Shown: positions 1 through 8,557, counted from the first letter of the stretch. The stretch: 64,000 bases of DNA from Streptomyces sp. SID12488 (GCF_010548275.1 NZ_JAAGLT010000022.1:62001-126000); one strand, 5' to 3'. Notes: generated by a model not told the origin, from the letters alone. Translations and numbers: made by a program.

Positions 1-659
1 ACTTCGACCTCGTCGACTTCCTGCGCCTGCTGACCGACCGCTGCGTCGGCATGCTCGACGCGAGTGCCGCCGGGGTGCTGCTCGCCGACCAGGACGGCAT
101 GCTCCACGTCATGGCGGCCTCCGACGAGCAGGTGCGACTGCTGGAGCTCTTCCAGCTCCAGAACGACGAGGGCCCCTGCCTCGAGTGCTACCGCACCGGT
201 GCACCCGTGATCGTCCACGACCTGACCCGGGAGGTCCACCGCTGGCCGCGCTTCGTCGAGGCGGCCCACCGCAGCGGATTCGGGGCCGTCCAGGCCCTGC
301 CCCTGCGCCTGCGGGACAACACCGTCGGCGCCCTGAACCTCTTCCGGGCCGCCCCCGGCCCCTTCGACCCGCCCGCCACACTCGTCGCCCAGGCCCTGGC
401 CGACGTAGCCACCATCAGCCTCCTGCAACACCGCACCGCCCACCGCAGCACGATGCTCAACGAACAGCTGCAGACGGCGCTGACCAGCCGGGTGCTGATC
501 GAACAGGCCAAGGGAAAGCTCGCCGAACGCCAGGGCATCGACATGGAGCAGGCGTTCAGCGCGCTGCGCGGTTACGCCCGCTCCCACAACATGCGCCTCG
601 CCGACGTGGCCCGCGCCTTCATCGACGACTCCGAATCCCTTGCCGGTCTGAGTGTCTGA
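1..659 (+). CDS. GAF-ANTAR regulator, 5' end outside window
   Basis: The frame is open from base 3, so the true start is outside the window; about 218 residues are visible. A GAF sensor fold comes first (SAAGVLLAD, GPCLECYRTG, LRDNTVGALNLF), then a C-terminal ANTAR domain (TSRVLIEQAKGKLAERQG, then ALRGYARSHNMRLADVA). ANTAR domains bind paired hairpins in nascent mRNA and act as antiterminators; the GAF part would sense a small molecule or redox state. It is close in sequence over its whole length to the third gene of the window, with which it and the second gene form a same-strand trio. The ligand and target RNA cannot be told from the sequence. The family call is firm. Confidence 0.9.
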   Translation, partial: FDLVDFLRLLTDRCVGMLDASAAGVLLADQDGMLHVMAASDEQVRLLELFQLQNDEGPCLECYRTGAPVIVHDLTREVHRWPRFVEAAHRSGFGAVQALPLRLRDNTVGALNLFRAAPGPFDPPATLVAQALADVATISLLQHRTAHRSTMLNEQLQTALTSRVLIEQAKGKLAERQGIDMEQAFSALRGYARSHNMRLADVARAFIDDSESLAGLSV

Positions 660-778
660 CCCACGCCGTGGCGGGCACCCGCCACTCCAGGACGTACCCG
701 CGGACCGCTCTGTGGCGGACCGTCCCGCGTACGGTACGGCGGGGGCCGAGAGGCTCTCCATCCTGAAGTGCCACGGAC

Positions 779-1540
779 ATGGCCACGGACACGAGACGGA
801 GACCGGTGATCAGCGACAGCATGGCCGAGGTCCTGCGGTCGCTGCGTCAGGGCGAGGTGGCCGACCCGGCCTGCGCGTGTGCGCGGGCGCTGGGCGTCGA
901 GGGTGTCGTGCTGTCGTTACTGGCCGGCCCGGACCCGACGACCGAGCCGGTCTGGTGCCATCCCGAGCTGGGCGCAAGGTTCGAGGAGCTTCAGTTCACG
1001 CTGGGCGAGGGGCCGGGTCCGGACGCGGTCCGCACGGGTTCGCCCGTCGTGGAACCCGACCTGGGCCGGGTACGCCCTGAGCGCTGGCCCGCACTGCTGC
1101 CGGCCGCGCACGAGCTGGGCGTACACGGTGTGTGCTGCTTCCCGCTGGGCATCGGAGCCATCCGGGTCGGGGTACTGACCCTGCTGTGCGACGGTGACCG
1201 GCGGCTGAGCGGGCAGCAGTACACGGACGCCACCGCCCTCACGGCCGCGCTGACCGGCGCCTTCCTGAACGGGGGCCCGGGTGGCGGCGGGAACGGGCGC
1301 GGGTTCGACATGTCCCTGGATCCGCCGGCGGGACTGCGCCGCGCGGTCGTGCACCAGGCGACGGGAATGATCAGCGTCCAACTGGGCGTGGCCATGGCGG
1401 AGGCGCTCCTGCGCCTGCGTGCCCATGCGTACGGCAGTGAGCGCCCCCTCGGAGAGATCGCGGCGGACGTGGTCGCCCGCAGGCTCCGGTTCGAAGACGA
1501 TGTGAGCGGGCCGCAATCGCCCGACGGTGGAAAGGGATGA
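779..1540 (+). CDS. GAF-ANTAR family regulator
   Basis: Protein of 253 residues with an N-terminal GAF-like domain (LGEGPGPDAVRTG, then LGVHGVCCFPLGIGAIRVG) and a C-terminal ANTAR-like helical domain (LRRAVVHQATGMISVQLGV, then ALLRLRAHAYGSERPLGEI). It is more divergent than its two neighbours. The ATG at 779 has no good ribosome binding site; a GTG at 806, preceded by GGAGA, or the ATG of MAEVL may be the real start. Codon 47 (917-919) is TTA, the rare leucine codon read by the developmentally regulated bldA tRNA in Streptomyces, so translation may be limited to later growth (inference). It overlaps the next gene by four bases (ATGA), which suggests translational coupling. Confidence 0.85.
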   Translation: MATDTRRRPVISDSMAEVLRSLRQGEVADPACACARALGVEGVVLSLLAGPDPTTEPVWCHPELGARFEELQFTLGEGPGPDAVRTGSPVVEPDLGRVRPERWPALLPAAHELGVHGVCCFPLGIGAIRVGVLTLLCDGDRRLSGQQYTDATALTAALTGAFLNGGPGGGGNGRGFDMSLDPPAGLRRAVVHQATGMISVQLGVAMAEALLRLRAHAYGSERPLGEIAADVVARRLRFEDDVSGPQSPDGGKG

Positions 1541-2304
1541 TCGGCATGGCCCGTGAACGACGTCTGGCCGAGATCTTCGTGGAGATCGCGGACTCCCTCG
1601 TCGAGGACTTCGACGTGATCGACCTGCTGCACCGGCTGTGCGCGCGCTGCGTCGAACTGCTCGACGTGTCGGCGGCCGGGATCCTCCTCGCGGACGCGCA
1701 CGGTGAACTGCAGGTCATCGCCGCCTCCGACGAGCACACCCGGCTGCTGGAACTCTTCACGCTCCAGCACGACCAGGGGCCCTGCGTCGAGTGCTTCCGC
1801 ACCGGTGTCGCCCGCACGAACATCGACCTGACGCAGCCTCAGGCCACCGCCGGCTGGCCTCGCTTCGCCCCGCAGGCCCACGAGACGGGATACGTGGCCA
1901 CCCACGCGATCCCGCTGCGCCTGCGCAACCGGGTCGTCGGCGCCCTCAACCTCTTCCAGACCACGGCGCACCACCTCGGCGACGACGACATCGCGCTCGC
2001 CCAGGCACTCGCCGACGTGGCCACCATCACGATCCTCCAGCAGCGCACGCTGGAGCAGTCGCACGTGGAGAACAACCAACTGGAGAACGCGCTGATCAGC
2101 CGGGTCCTGGTCGAGCAGGTCAAGGGCGTCCTGGCGGAACGCTGGGAGACCTCCGTCGACAACGCCTTCGAGACGTTCCGGTCGTACGCCCGCGCCCGTC
2201 ACCTGCGCCTGTCGGACCTCGCCGTGCAGATCATCTCGGGCGACTTCGACACCTCGGCCATCCCCGCTCCGGTGCCGGACCGGGCCGGGGACCAGCACGG
2301 CTGA
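1537..2304 (+). CDS. GAF-ANTAR family regulator
   Basis: Protein of 255 residues: a GAF domain in roughly residues 20-165 (SAAGILLADAHGEL, GPCVECFRTGV, LRLRNRVVGALNLF) and an ANTAR domain in the last 75 (ISRVLVEQVKGVLAERW, FRSYARARHLRLSDLA). The ANTAR part predicts RNA binding and transcription antitermination. The start overlaps the preceding stop as ATGA; an ATG at 1546 is a possible alternative. High similarity to the first gene of the window points to duplication, with the more divergent second gene between them. All three may answer related signals, but their RNA targets are unknown. Confidence 0.9.
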   Translation: MIGMARERRLAEIFVEIADSLVEDFDVIDLLHRLCARCVELLDVSAAGILLADAHGELQVIAASDEHTRLLELFTLQHDQGPCVECFRTGVARTNIDLTQPQATAGWPRFAPQAHETGYVATHAIPLRLRNRVVGALNLFQTTAHHLGDDDIALAQALADVATITILQQRTLEQSHVENNQLENALISRVLVEQVKGVLAERWETSVDNAFETFRSYARARHLRLSDLAVQIISGDFDTSAIPAPVPDRAGDQHG

Positions 2305-2423
2305 CCGGCCTCGCCCCTCCGCCACGGGGAGTAGCGTGAGGTCATCGGGAGCACCTCGCGCACCGGCCCCGTTACCGGTGTCGTTCCTGGTGAGCAACGA
2401 CACCGCACACCTGACCGCAGCGT

Positions 2424-2474
2424 CTTCAGATGCCTCCAGACACCTCTAGACGCCTTCTAGATGCCCTCAGACGG
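2424..2474. repeat. Degenerate 10-bp tandem repeat
   Basis: Five head-to-tail copies close to CTYYAGAYGC lie directly upstream of the next gene: CTTCAGATGC, CTCCAGACAC, CTCTAGACGC, CTTCTAGATGC and CCTCAGACGG. The period is close to one helical turn, so a regulator could contact every copy on the same face. The rest of the 2305-2491 gap shows nothing else recognisable. Confidence 0.7.
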
Positions 2475-2491
2475 AACGGAAGCGATCCCCG

Positions 2492-2854
2492 ATGATGTAC
2501 GACCAGACACGCGCCCAGCAGCCCGCGAGCCAACCCCGGGGTTCCGCCGAGCGCCGCAGGCCGGGCCCGGAACCGCTGCTTGCGCAGGACGAACAGGACA
2601 GGATCGTCCAACGCCTGCAACACGCCCTCAACACCTTCGCCGACACCCCGCTCGAGGCGCTGGAGGAGGCCGAGAGCGCCTACGACGAAGCCACCGCCCA
2701 GCTTGTGAACGCCCTCGCGGAACACCGGAGTCTCCTTCGCGCCGGCTGGCAGGACCAGAACCGCGAAACGCAGCCCACCGAAACACAGTCCGAAGAACTC
2801 CGGCTCGCCCTGCGGCAGTACCGCGAGATCACCCAGCGCATGCTCCGTCTCTAG
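2492..2854 (+). CDS. Small helical hypothetical protein
   Basis: Not recognised. A 120-residue polar protein with no signal peptide or membrane segment. The first 35 residues are rich in Gln, Pro and Arg and look disordered; the rest is strongly helical and Glu/Ala-rich (EALEEAESAYDEATAQLV, EELRLALRQYREITQRML), consistent with a helical hairpin or coiled coil. Two ATG codons in a row begin the frame and either may be used; no strong ribosome binding site is visible. It follows the GAF-ANTAR trio on the same strand and is preceded by the 10-bp repeat array. Codon usage is normal for the window, which supports a real gene. Confidence 0.6.
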   Translation: MMYDQTRAQQPASQPRGSAERRRPGPEPLLAQDEQDRIVQRLQHALNTFADTPLEALEEAESAYDEATAQLVNALAEHRSLLRAGWQDQNRETQPTETQSEELRLALRQYREITQRMLRL

Positions 2855-3040
2855 GCCGGGTCGAGTCGGTGTCGGCACCTGCGGGACCGGTCGTCGAGGG
2901 GCACGCGGCGTTGCGGCCCTGAGGATCGTCGCCAGGAAGGCCACCGCGGCAGTCGCCGGACCGGACAGCGGCATGACGATGCGCCGCCGGGACCGGGCCC
3001 GCGGCGCGGTCCCGGCCGACGTCAGCCACCGGATCGGACG

Positions 3041-3065
3041 AGGTCAGGTCAGGTCGGGTCGGGTC
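3041..3065. repeat. 5-bp tandem repeat at a stop codon
   Basis: Five copies of RGGTC (AGGTC three times, GGGTC twice) abut and overlap the stop codon of the minus-strand monooxygenase gene. One of several repeat arrays in the window that span or touch a stop. Confidence 0.75.
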
Positions 3066-3369
3066 AAATCACCGGATCGAGGAAGGTCAGCACTGAGGCG
3101 TCCTCCTCGATCAGCGGGACGAGGGCCGCGTTGAACGGGCCGCCGTACGGTGCCTTCAGGTGTGCCTGGAAGGCGTCCTCGTCGCGGTACGCCTCGAAGA
3201 TCCAGTAGGCGCGCGGGGCGGCCGACCTGGTGTAGACGTCGAAGGCGAGGTTGCCCTCTTCCTCGCGCACCTTCTTGGCGTACTCCACGATCAGGCGGGC
3301 GACCTCGTCCTCCGCTCCCTCGCGGACGGTGAACTCGGCGAGCAGGGTCTTGTTCACGGTATGGCTCAT
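3064..3369 (-). CDS. Antibiotic biosynthesis monooxygenase (ABM) domain protein
   Basis: A 101-residue single-domain protein of the dimeric ferredoxin-like ABM/YgiN fold: TLLAEFTVREGAEDEVARL at the start, central NLAFDVYTRSAAPRAYWIFE, then EAYRDEDAFQAHLKAPY. Family members include quinol monooxygenases and cofactor-free oxygenases; the substrate here is unknown. The start is supported by AAGGG seven bases upstream. It stands alone on the minus strand and is divergent from the sugar transporter operon. The family is confident, the specific reaction is not. Confidence 0.85.
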   Translation of the reverse strand: MSHTVNKTLLAEFTVREGAEDEVARLIVEYAKKVREEEGNLAFDVYTRSAAPRAYWIFEAYRDEDAFQAHLKAPYGGPFNAALVPLIEEDASVLTFLDPVI

Positions 3370-3573
3370 TGGCTGCCCTTCTCTGACGGACGTACGGGCG
3401 TACGGGCACTCCGGTCACCCCAGCCACACCAGTCACCCCAGTCGCGTCGGTCGCCCCGGAGGGCGGCTGTCGGACAGTCCCGGTGGGCGGTGGTCGCGAG
3501 TGTTTGCCGATTTGTGACGAGCGCGGGGCATTGACGTTTCCGGGAAGCGGAGTCCATCATCCTGGCCAGGCAG

Positions 3574-3603
3574 TGTCAACGATGACATAAGTCAACGATG
3601 ACA
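3574..3603. promoter_or_regulatory. Two LacI-type operators before the sugar ABC operon
   Basis: TGTCAACGATGACA (3574-3587) recurs as GTCAACGATGACA (3591-3603), 16 bp apart. Each copy is an inverted repeat around a central CG, the hallmark of LacI-family operators, and a perfect 10-bp palindrome (CCTGGCCAGG) lies just upstream at 3561-3570. The likely binder is the LacI regulator encoded at the end of the same cluster. Confidence 0.75.
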
Positions 3604-3664
3604 CTCCCGGGCGGCGTGCTCTGAACCCAACCCCGTGCCGCTCGCTATCCCACAGGAGCCGATC

Positions 3665-4681
3665 ATGTCTCGCACCACTCGCCTCTCCCCCTCCCTCCTC
3701 AGAGCCGCCGCGGTCACGGGCGTCGCGGCCCTCACCCTGACTGCCTGCGGGTCCGGCTCCGGATCGGGCTCGTCGAGCTCCGGCTCGGGCGAGGTCAAGG
3801 TCGGTCTGATCACCAAGACCGACACCAACCCGTTCTTCGTGAAGATGAAGGAGGGCGCGGAGAAGGCCGCCAAGGAGAACGGTGTCCAACTGTCCACCGC
3901 GGCGGGCAAGTTCGACGGGGACAATGCCGGACAGGTCACCGCCGTCGAGAACATGGTCGCCGCCGGGGTCAAGGGCATCCTGATCACCCCGAGCGACTCC
4001 AAGGCGATCGTGCCCGCGATCGAGAAGGCCCGCGCCAAGGGCGTACTGGTCATCGCCCTGGACACCCCGACCGACCCGGAGAGCGCGGTCGACGCCCTCT
4101 TCGCCACCGACAACCTCAAGGCCGGCGAGCTGATCGGCGAGTACGCCAAGGCCGCGATGGCGGGCAAGACGGCGAAGATAGCCGCGCTCGACCTCGCCCC
4201 GGGTGTCTCCGTCGGCGTTCAGCGGCACGACGGTTTCCTGAAGGGCTTCGGCGCCACCGAGAAGGACGTCGTGTGCGCCCAGGACACCGGCGGCGACCAG
4301 GCCAAGGGCCAGACGGCGATGGAGAACTGTCTCCAGAAGGAATCCGACATCAACGTCGTCTACACCATCAACGAGCCGGCCGCGCTGGGCGCGTACACCG
4401 CGCTGAAGGCCAAGGGCCGGGAGAAGGACGTACTGATCGTCTCCGTCGACGGCGGCTGCACCGGCACCCAGGCCGTCAAGGACGGCAAGATCGCCGCGAC
4501 TTCGCAGCAGTACCCGCTGAAGATGGCGGCCGAGGGCGTCAAGGCCGTTGTGGCGTACGCCAAGGACGGCAAGAAGGCGTCCGGTTACACCGACACCGGC
4601 GTCACGCTGATCAGCGACAAGGCGCAGGACGGGGTCACGTCGAAGGACACCGCCTACGGCCTGGAGAACTGCTGGGGCTGA
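3665..4681 (+). CDS. Sugar ABC transporter substrate-binding lipoprotein (CUT2, FrcB/RbsB-like)
   Basis: Periplasmic-binding-protein-fold lipoprotein of 338 residues that captures a monosaccharide outside the membrane. The signal peptide ends at lipobox LTAC (Cys28), followed by a Ser/Gly linker. The mature part begins [19 protein letters not shown] and contains [17 protein letters not shown] and LVIALDTPT, typical of the ribose/fructose branch (PF13407). The chosen ATG has AGGAG eight bases upstream; a longer in-frame start lacks one. It is first in an operon with permease, ATPase and, further on, LacI. FrcB-like fructose binding is the best guess, but the sugar is not proven. Confidence 0.92.
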   Translation: MSRTTRLSPSLLRAAAVTGVAALTLTACGSGSGSGSSSSGSGEVKVGLITKTDTNPFFVKMKEGAEKAAKENGVQLSTAAGKFDGDNAGQVTAVENMVAAGVKGILITPSDSKAIVPAIEKARAKGVLVIALDTPTDPESAVDALFATDNLKAGELIGEYAKAAMAGKTAKIAALDLAPGVSVGVQRHDGFLKGFGATEKDVVCAQDTGGDQAKGQTAMENCLQKESDINVVYTINEPAALGAYTALKAKGREKDVLIVSVDGGCTGTQAVKDGKIAATSQQYPLKMAAEGVKAVVAYAKDGKKASGYTDTGVTLISDKAQDGVTSKDTAYGLENCWG

Positions 4682-4713
4682 GCGGGGCACTCCGCTGGGG
4701 GGCGCGGTGCTTT

Positions 4714-4792
4714 GCTGCGGGCCGGGTGGGGGCTGGTCGCGCCCGCGCGGCGGAGCCGCATATCGGCACAGCCCCGCGCCCCTTGAAGGCGC
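4714..4792 (-). repeat. Dispersed Streptomyces-type intergenic element, copy 1
   Basis: Read on the minus strand the segment contains GCGCGGGGCTGTG, then GCGGCTCCGCCGCG, then GGGCGCGACCAGCC. The same ordered blocks recur at 49013-49080 on the other strand. GCGGCTCCGCCGC can form a hairpin. It lies between the binding-protein and permease genes, where it might attenuate or stabilise the operon transcript. Confidence 0.7.
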
Positions 4793-4881
4793 CCCTGCGG
4801 GGCGGCCCTCACCAGAACCACCCCGTTCACCCCGTTCCCTCGCCCGCCGACAAGGACAACTGTCTTCCGACAAGGATTCGC

Positions 4882-5877
4882 ATGACAGCCACGACCACGC
4901 CGTACGCCGAGCTCAAAGCACCGACCACGGCCCGCAGACTGCTCACGGCGCCGACCACGGGACCCCTGGCCGCCCTCCTCCTGGCCTGCGCCTTCTTCTC
5001 CTTCTCGACCGACCAGTTCCTGACCGGCGGGAACTTCTCGCTGATCGTGCAGCAGGTCATGGTCGTGGGCACCCTCGCCATCGGGCAGACCCTGATCATC
5101 CTGACCGCCGGCATCGACCTGTCGTGCGGCGCCGTGATGGCGTTCGGCAGCATCGTGATCGCCAAGATGGCCGCCGAGGGCTCCCTGCCCCCGCTCGTCG
5201 CCATCGCCCTGGGCATCGGCGTCTGCGGCGGCTTCGGGCTGATCAACGGGCTGCTGGTGCAGAAGATCCCGCTGCCGCCGTTCATCGTCACCCTCGGCAT
5301 GCTCAACGTGGCGTTCGCGCTGACCCACATCTACTCCGAGGAACAGACGGTCACCAACCTGCCCGGCCCGCTGACCGCCCTCGGCGAGACCTTCCCCCTC
5401 GGTCACACCGACATCACCTACGGCTCCCTCGTCACCATCGCGCTGTTCCTCCTCCTCGCCTATTCGCTGAGCAACACCGGCTGGGGCCGCCACGTCTACG
5501 CCCTGGGCAACAGCGCCGAGTCCGCCAGGCTGAACGGCATCCGCACCTCCCGCCTGACCATCGGCATCTACACCGTGGCGGGTCTCCTCTACGGCATCGC
5601 CGCCCTGCTGCTCATCTCGCGCACCGGAGTCGGCGATCCGCAGGCCGGGCAGACCGACAACCTCGACAGCATCACCGCCGTGGTCCTCGGCGGCACCAGC
5701 CTCTTCGGCGGACGCGGTTCGGTCCTGGGCACCTTCATCGGCGTCCTCATCGTCGGTGTGTTCCGCAACGGCCTGCAGCTGATGGGCGTCGCCTCCATCT
5801 ACCAGACCCTGATCACCGGCGTCCTGGTGATCCTCGCGGTGACCGTCGACCAGCTCTCCCGGAAGAAGGCCCGATGA
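4882..5877 (+). CDS. Sugar ABC transporter permease (CUT2, FrcC/RbsC-like)
   Basis: A 331-residue inner-membrane permease with eight to ten hydrophobic helices (for example PLAALLLACAFFSF, VVGTLAIGQTLIILTAGID, LGIGVCGGFGLINGLLV, ITAVVLGGTSLFGGRGSVLG). GIDLSCGAVMAFGSIV and GGTSLFGGRGS are BPD_transp_2 family hallmarks. The start at ATG 4882 has AAGGA five bases upstream; the frame is open much further upstream but that part reads as non-coding. About 200 bp with a dispersed element separates it from the binding protein. It overlaps the ATPase gene by ATGA. Confidence 0.92.
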   Translation: MTATTTPYAELKAPTTARRLLTAPTTGPLAALLLACAFFSFSTDQFLTGGNFSLIVQQVMVVGTLAIGQTLIILTAGIDLSCGAVMAFGSIVIAKMAAEGSLPPLVAIALGIGVCGGFGLINGLLVQKIPLPPFIVTLGMLNVAFALTHIYSEEQTVTNLPGPLTALGETFPLGHTDITYGSLVTIALFLLLAYSLSNTGWGRHVYALGNSAESARLNGIRTSRLTIGIYTVAGLLYGIAALLLISRTGVGDPQAGQTDNLDSITAVVLGGTSLFGGRGSVLGTFIGVLIVGVFRNGLQLMGVASIYQTLITGVLVILAVTVDQLSRKKAR

Positions 5878-6710
5878 CCGCCACCTCCTCCCCCACGCCC
5901 GTGCTGCAGGCCCGCGGTCTGGTCAAGCGGTACGGCCAGGTCACCGCCATCGACGGCGCCGACTTCGACCTGCTCCCCGGCGAGGTCCTCGCCGTCATCG
6001 GCGACAACGGCGCCGGCAAGACCAGCCTGATCAAGGCCCTCACGGGTGCCGTGACCCCCGACGCCGGCGAGATCCTTCTCAACGGGCAGCCCATCACCTT
6101 CTCCGGTCCGCAGAGCGCCCGCGCCCACGGCATCGAGACGGTGTATCAGGACCTGGCCGTGGCCGCTTCCATGGACATCGCCTCGAACATGTTCCTGGGG
6201 CGCGAACTCCGCCGCTCCGGCGTCCTCGGCAGTGTCTTCCGCATGCTCGACAAGAAGCGCATGCGTCAGGAGGCCGCCGAACACATGGCCGACCTGAAGA
6301 TCGGCCTGCGCTCGCTCACGCAGTCGGTGGAGACGCTCTCCGGCGGACAGCGGCAGGCCGTCGCGGTCGCCCGTTCCGTCGCGTGGGCCCGCAGCGTCGT
6401 CGTCATGGACGAACCCACCGCCGCCCTCGGCGTCAAGGAGTCCGGCCAGGTCCTCGATCTCATCCGCCGGGTCCGGGACAAGGGCATGCCGGTGGTCCTG
6501 ATCAGCCACAACATGCCGCACGTCTTCGAGATCGCCGACCGGATCCACGTTCACCGCCTCGGCCGCCGCGCCGCGGTGATCAAGCCCTCCGACTACTCCA
6601 TGGCCGAGGTCGTCGCCATCATGACCGGCGCTCTCACCGTCGATGCGGCCGGAGATACTGTCGTAGCGGATTCCGAGGCGGCGAAGGCAGCCGGAGTCCA
6701 GGCCAACTGA
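5874..6710 (+). CDS. Sugar ABC transporter ATP-binding protein (FrcA-like)
   Basis: A 278-residue ATPase that powers the preceding permease. Walker A is GDNGAGKTS (about residues 43-51), followed by Q-loop region VYQDLAVA, signature LSGGQRQAVAVARSVAW, Walker B VVVMDEPTAAL and switch His in LISHNM. It has one nucleotide-binding domain, unlike the double-domain RbsA/XylG proteins, and so matches the FrcA type, which dimerises. The ATGA overlap with the permease implies coupled translation. The C-terminal tail has no added regulatory domain. Confidence 0.93.
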   Translation: MTATSSPTPVLQARGLVKRYGQVTAIDGADFDLLPGEVLAVIGDNGAGKTSLIKALTGAVTPDAGEILLNGQPITFSGPQSARAHGIETVYQDLAVAASMDIASNMFLGRELRRSGVLGSVFRMLDKKRMRQEAAEHMADLKIGLRSLTQSVETLSGGQRQAVAVARSVAWARSVVVMDEPTAALGVKESGQVLDLIRRVRDKGMPVVLISHNMPHVFEIADRIHVHRLGRRAAVIKPSDYSMAEVVAIMTGALTVDAAGDTVVADSEAAKAAGVQAN

Positions 6711-6723
6711 CAGCACGACTCAG

Positions 6724-6764
6724 CTCTCGCAGTTCCCGGCCGAGGCCGCGGCCGGAACCGAGAG
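6724..6764 (+). terminator. Intergenic hairpin between transporter and lacI
   Basis: CTCTCG...GTTCCCGGCC pairs with GGCCGGAAC.CGAGAG around a short loop, with one bulge. There is no T-tract, so it may lower read-through from the transporter into the regulator or protect the mRNA end rather than fully terminate. Confidence 0.5.
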
Positions 6765-6786
6765 CCCTCAGGAGACGGTTTCCTCC

Positions 6787-7809
6787 ATGGCAGCGAACCG
6801 CCGCCCCACCCTTGCCGATGTCGCCCGAGAAGTCGGTGTCAGCGCCAAGACGGTCTCCCGCGTCCTCAACGCGGACGGCCCCGCCTCCGCTCAGACCAGG
6901 GAACAGGTACTCGCCGCGGTGGCCAAGCTCGGCTTCCAGCCGAACCTCATGGCCCGCAACATCCGCGTCGGCGGACCCGACACCACGGTCGGACTGGTCA
7001 TCCCGGACCTCGGGAACCCCTTCTTCGGGGCCGTGGCGCAAAGCATCGAGGACACGGTCCGCGACCGGGGCCTGACCCTGCTCATGGGCTCCTCCGCGGA
7101 CGATCCCGTCCGCGAGCGCGCGCTGACGGACAAGTTCCTCGCCCGGCGGGTCAGCATCCTGATCGTCGTACCGTCCGTCGGCGCCGACCACGCCCACCTC
7201 AGGTCCCACCGTACGGCGGGACTGCCGGTGATCTTCCTCGACCGACCCGGAGTCGGCCTCGCCACGGACAGCATCGTCAGCTCCAACCGTGCCGGAGCCC
7301 ACGACGGCGTCGCCCACCTCATCGCTCACGGGCACCGGCGCATCGGCTTCGTCGGCGACCTGCCGCTGACGCTGTACACGCGCCGCGAGCGGCTGGCCGG
7401 CTACCGCTCGGCGTTGCACGAAGCCGACATCCCCTACGACCGCTCGCTGGACACCAATGCCCACGACCAGCAAGGAGCCGAGGCCGCGACCGCCCGACTC
7501 CTCGGCCTGGCCGATCCCCCCACCGCCCTGTTCGCCGGCAACAACATCATGGCGCTGGGCATAGTCGCCGAACTCGCCCGCAGCAAACGCAAGGACATCG
7601 CCGTCGTCGCCTTCGACGACGTCTCCCTCGCCGAAGCGCTCGAACCCGCCCTGACCGCCGTCGCCCAGGACGCGGAAGAACTCGGCAGGGCCGCGGCGAC
7701 CACCGCCCTGACCCGACTCGACGGCGACCGCACCCGGGCCCGCACCATCACCGTGCCCACTCGGCTGATCGTCCGCGGCTCGGGCGAGCAACCCGCGCCC
7801 AGTCCGTAG
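6787..7809 (+). CDS. LacI-family transcriptional regulator
   Basis: A 340-residue repressor-type protein: N-terminal HTH (PTLADVAREVGVSAKTVSRV, about residues 6-25), hinge LNADGPASAQTREQV, then a sugar-binding core (TTVGLVIPDLGNPFFGAVAQ, GLPVIFLDRPG, HRRIGFVGDLP, PTALFAGNNIMALG). AGGAG precedes the ATG. It follows the transporter on the same strand and most likely controls it through the paired palindromes at 3574-3603, released by the imported sugar or its phosphate (inference). Confidence 0.93.
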   Translation: MAANRRPTLADVAREVGVSAKTVSRVLNADGPASAQTREQVLAAVAKLGFQPNLMARNIRVGGPDTTVGLVIPDLGNPFFGAVAQSIEDTVRDRGLTLLMGSSADDPVRERALTDKFLARRVSILIVVPSVGADHAHLRSHRTAGLPVIFLDRPGVGLATDSIVSSNRAGAHDGVAHLIAHGHRRIGFVGDLPLTLYTRRERLAGYRSALHEADIPYDRSLDTNAHDQQGAEAATARLLGLADPPTALFAGNNIMALGIVAELARSKRKDIAVVAFDDVSLAEALEPALTAVAQDAEELGRAAATTALTRLDGDRTRARTITVPTRLIVRGSGEQPAPSP

Positions 7810-7955
7810 GCGGCTTCTTCCGTTTGCTTCGTCCGTTCGCTTCGGAGAGTTCCTGTACGTCGGCTGCCTTGCCTGCCCGATCGGCCGGCCGGCCGGCCGA
7901 CCGACCGGCAGTGATCCCGTCACCGTCACCGTCGGCGGGCGGCGGGAACCGCCCG

Positions 7956-8474
7956 TCAGTCCGAGGCGAGGAGACCGAAGAGGATGTCGTCGGTCCACTC
8001 CCCCTTGATCCAGGTGCTCTGGACCAGGTGACCCTCGCGGCGGAATCCCACCCGCTCCAGCAGCTTCGCCGAGCGGACGTTGCGTCCGTCGCAGGCGGCC
8101 GAGATCCTGTGCAGGCCCTGCTCCACCAGCAGGAACCGCACCAGCCGCGCGACCGCCTCGGTGGCGTACCCGTGCCCCTGGAACTCCGGGGCGAACGTGA
8201 AGCCCAGCTCGGCCTGGCGTCCGTCCTCGCTGCGGCACACCCCGATGTCGCCGATCAGCCCCGGCACGTCCCGTCGCTCGACGGCGTACTGGAACCATCC
8301 CGGAGCGCCGGGATCCCCGGCCGAGAAGGTGGCCGCCAGCCGCTCGGCCTCCGCCAACGGCACCGGCGCCTCCCAGGACTGGTACCGGCTCACCTCGGGG
8401 TCCGACCGGTACGCCGCCAGGGTCGGCGCGTCCCCTGCGGTGAACCTCCGGATCAGCAGCCTCGCCGTCTCCAT
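7956..8474 (-). CDS. GNAT N-acetyltransferase (RimJ/RimL-like)
   Basis: A 172-residue GNAT protein that transfers an acetyl group from acetyl-CoA to an amine. It opens with ETARLLIRRFTAGDAPTLAA, has ELGFTFAPEFQGHGYATEAV, which carries the acetyl-CoA pyrophosphate-binding Q-G-x-G-Y-A segment, and ends NVRSAKLLERVGFRREG, all typical of the RimJ/RimL branch (Acetyltransf_3). The substrate could be a protein N-terminus or a small amine. It is downstream of the FAD monooxygenase on the minus strand, separated by a tandem-repeat array, so a shared transcript is possible. Confidence 0.9.
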   Translation of the reverse strand: METARLLIRRFTAGDAPTLAAYRSDPEVSRYQSWEAPVPLAEAERLAATFSAGDPGAPGWFQYAVERRDVPGLIGDIGVCRSEDGRQAELGFTFAPEFQGHGYATEAVARLVRFLLVEQGLHRISAACDGRNVRSAKLLERVGFRREGHLVQSTWIKGEWTDDILFGLLASD

Positions 8475-8497
8475 ACCTTCGCCTCCCTTCCCTCCAG

Positions 8498-8557
8498 CGG
8501 TAGTCGAGTCAGCAGTAGTTGAGTCAACGGTATTTGAGTCAGCGGTAGTTGAGCTCC
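8498..8557. repeat. 15-bp tandem repeat spanning a stop codon
   Basis: Four 15-bp units close to CGGTAGTTGAGTCAG. On the minus strand each of the first three encodes Leu-(Asn/Lys)-Tyr-X-stop, so the C-terminal codons and stop of the monooxygenase gene have been duplicated in tandem behind the real stop. Confidence 0.8.
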
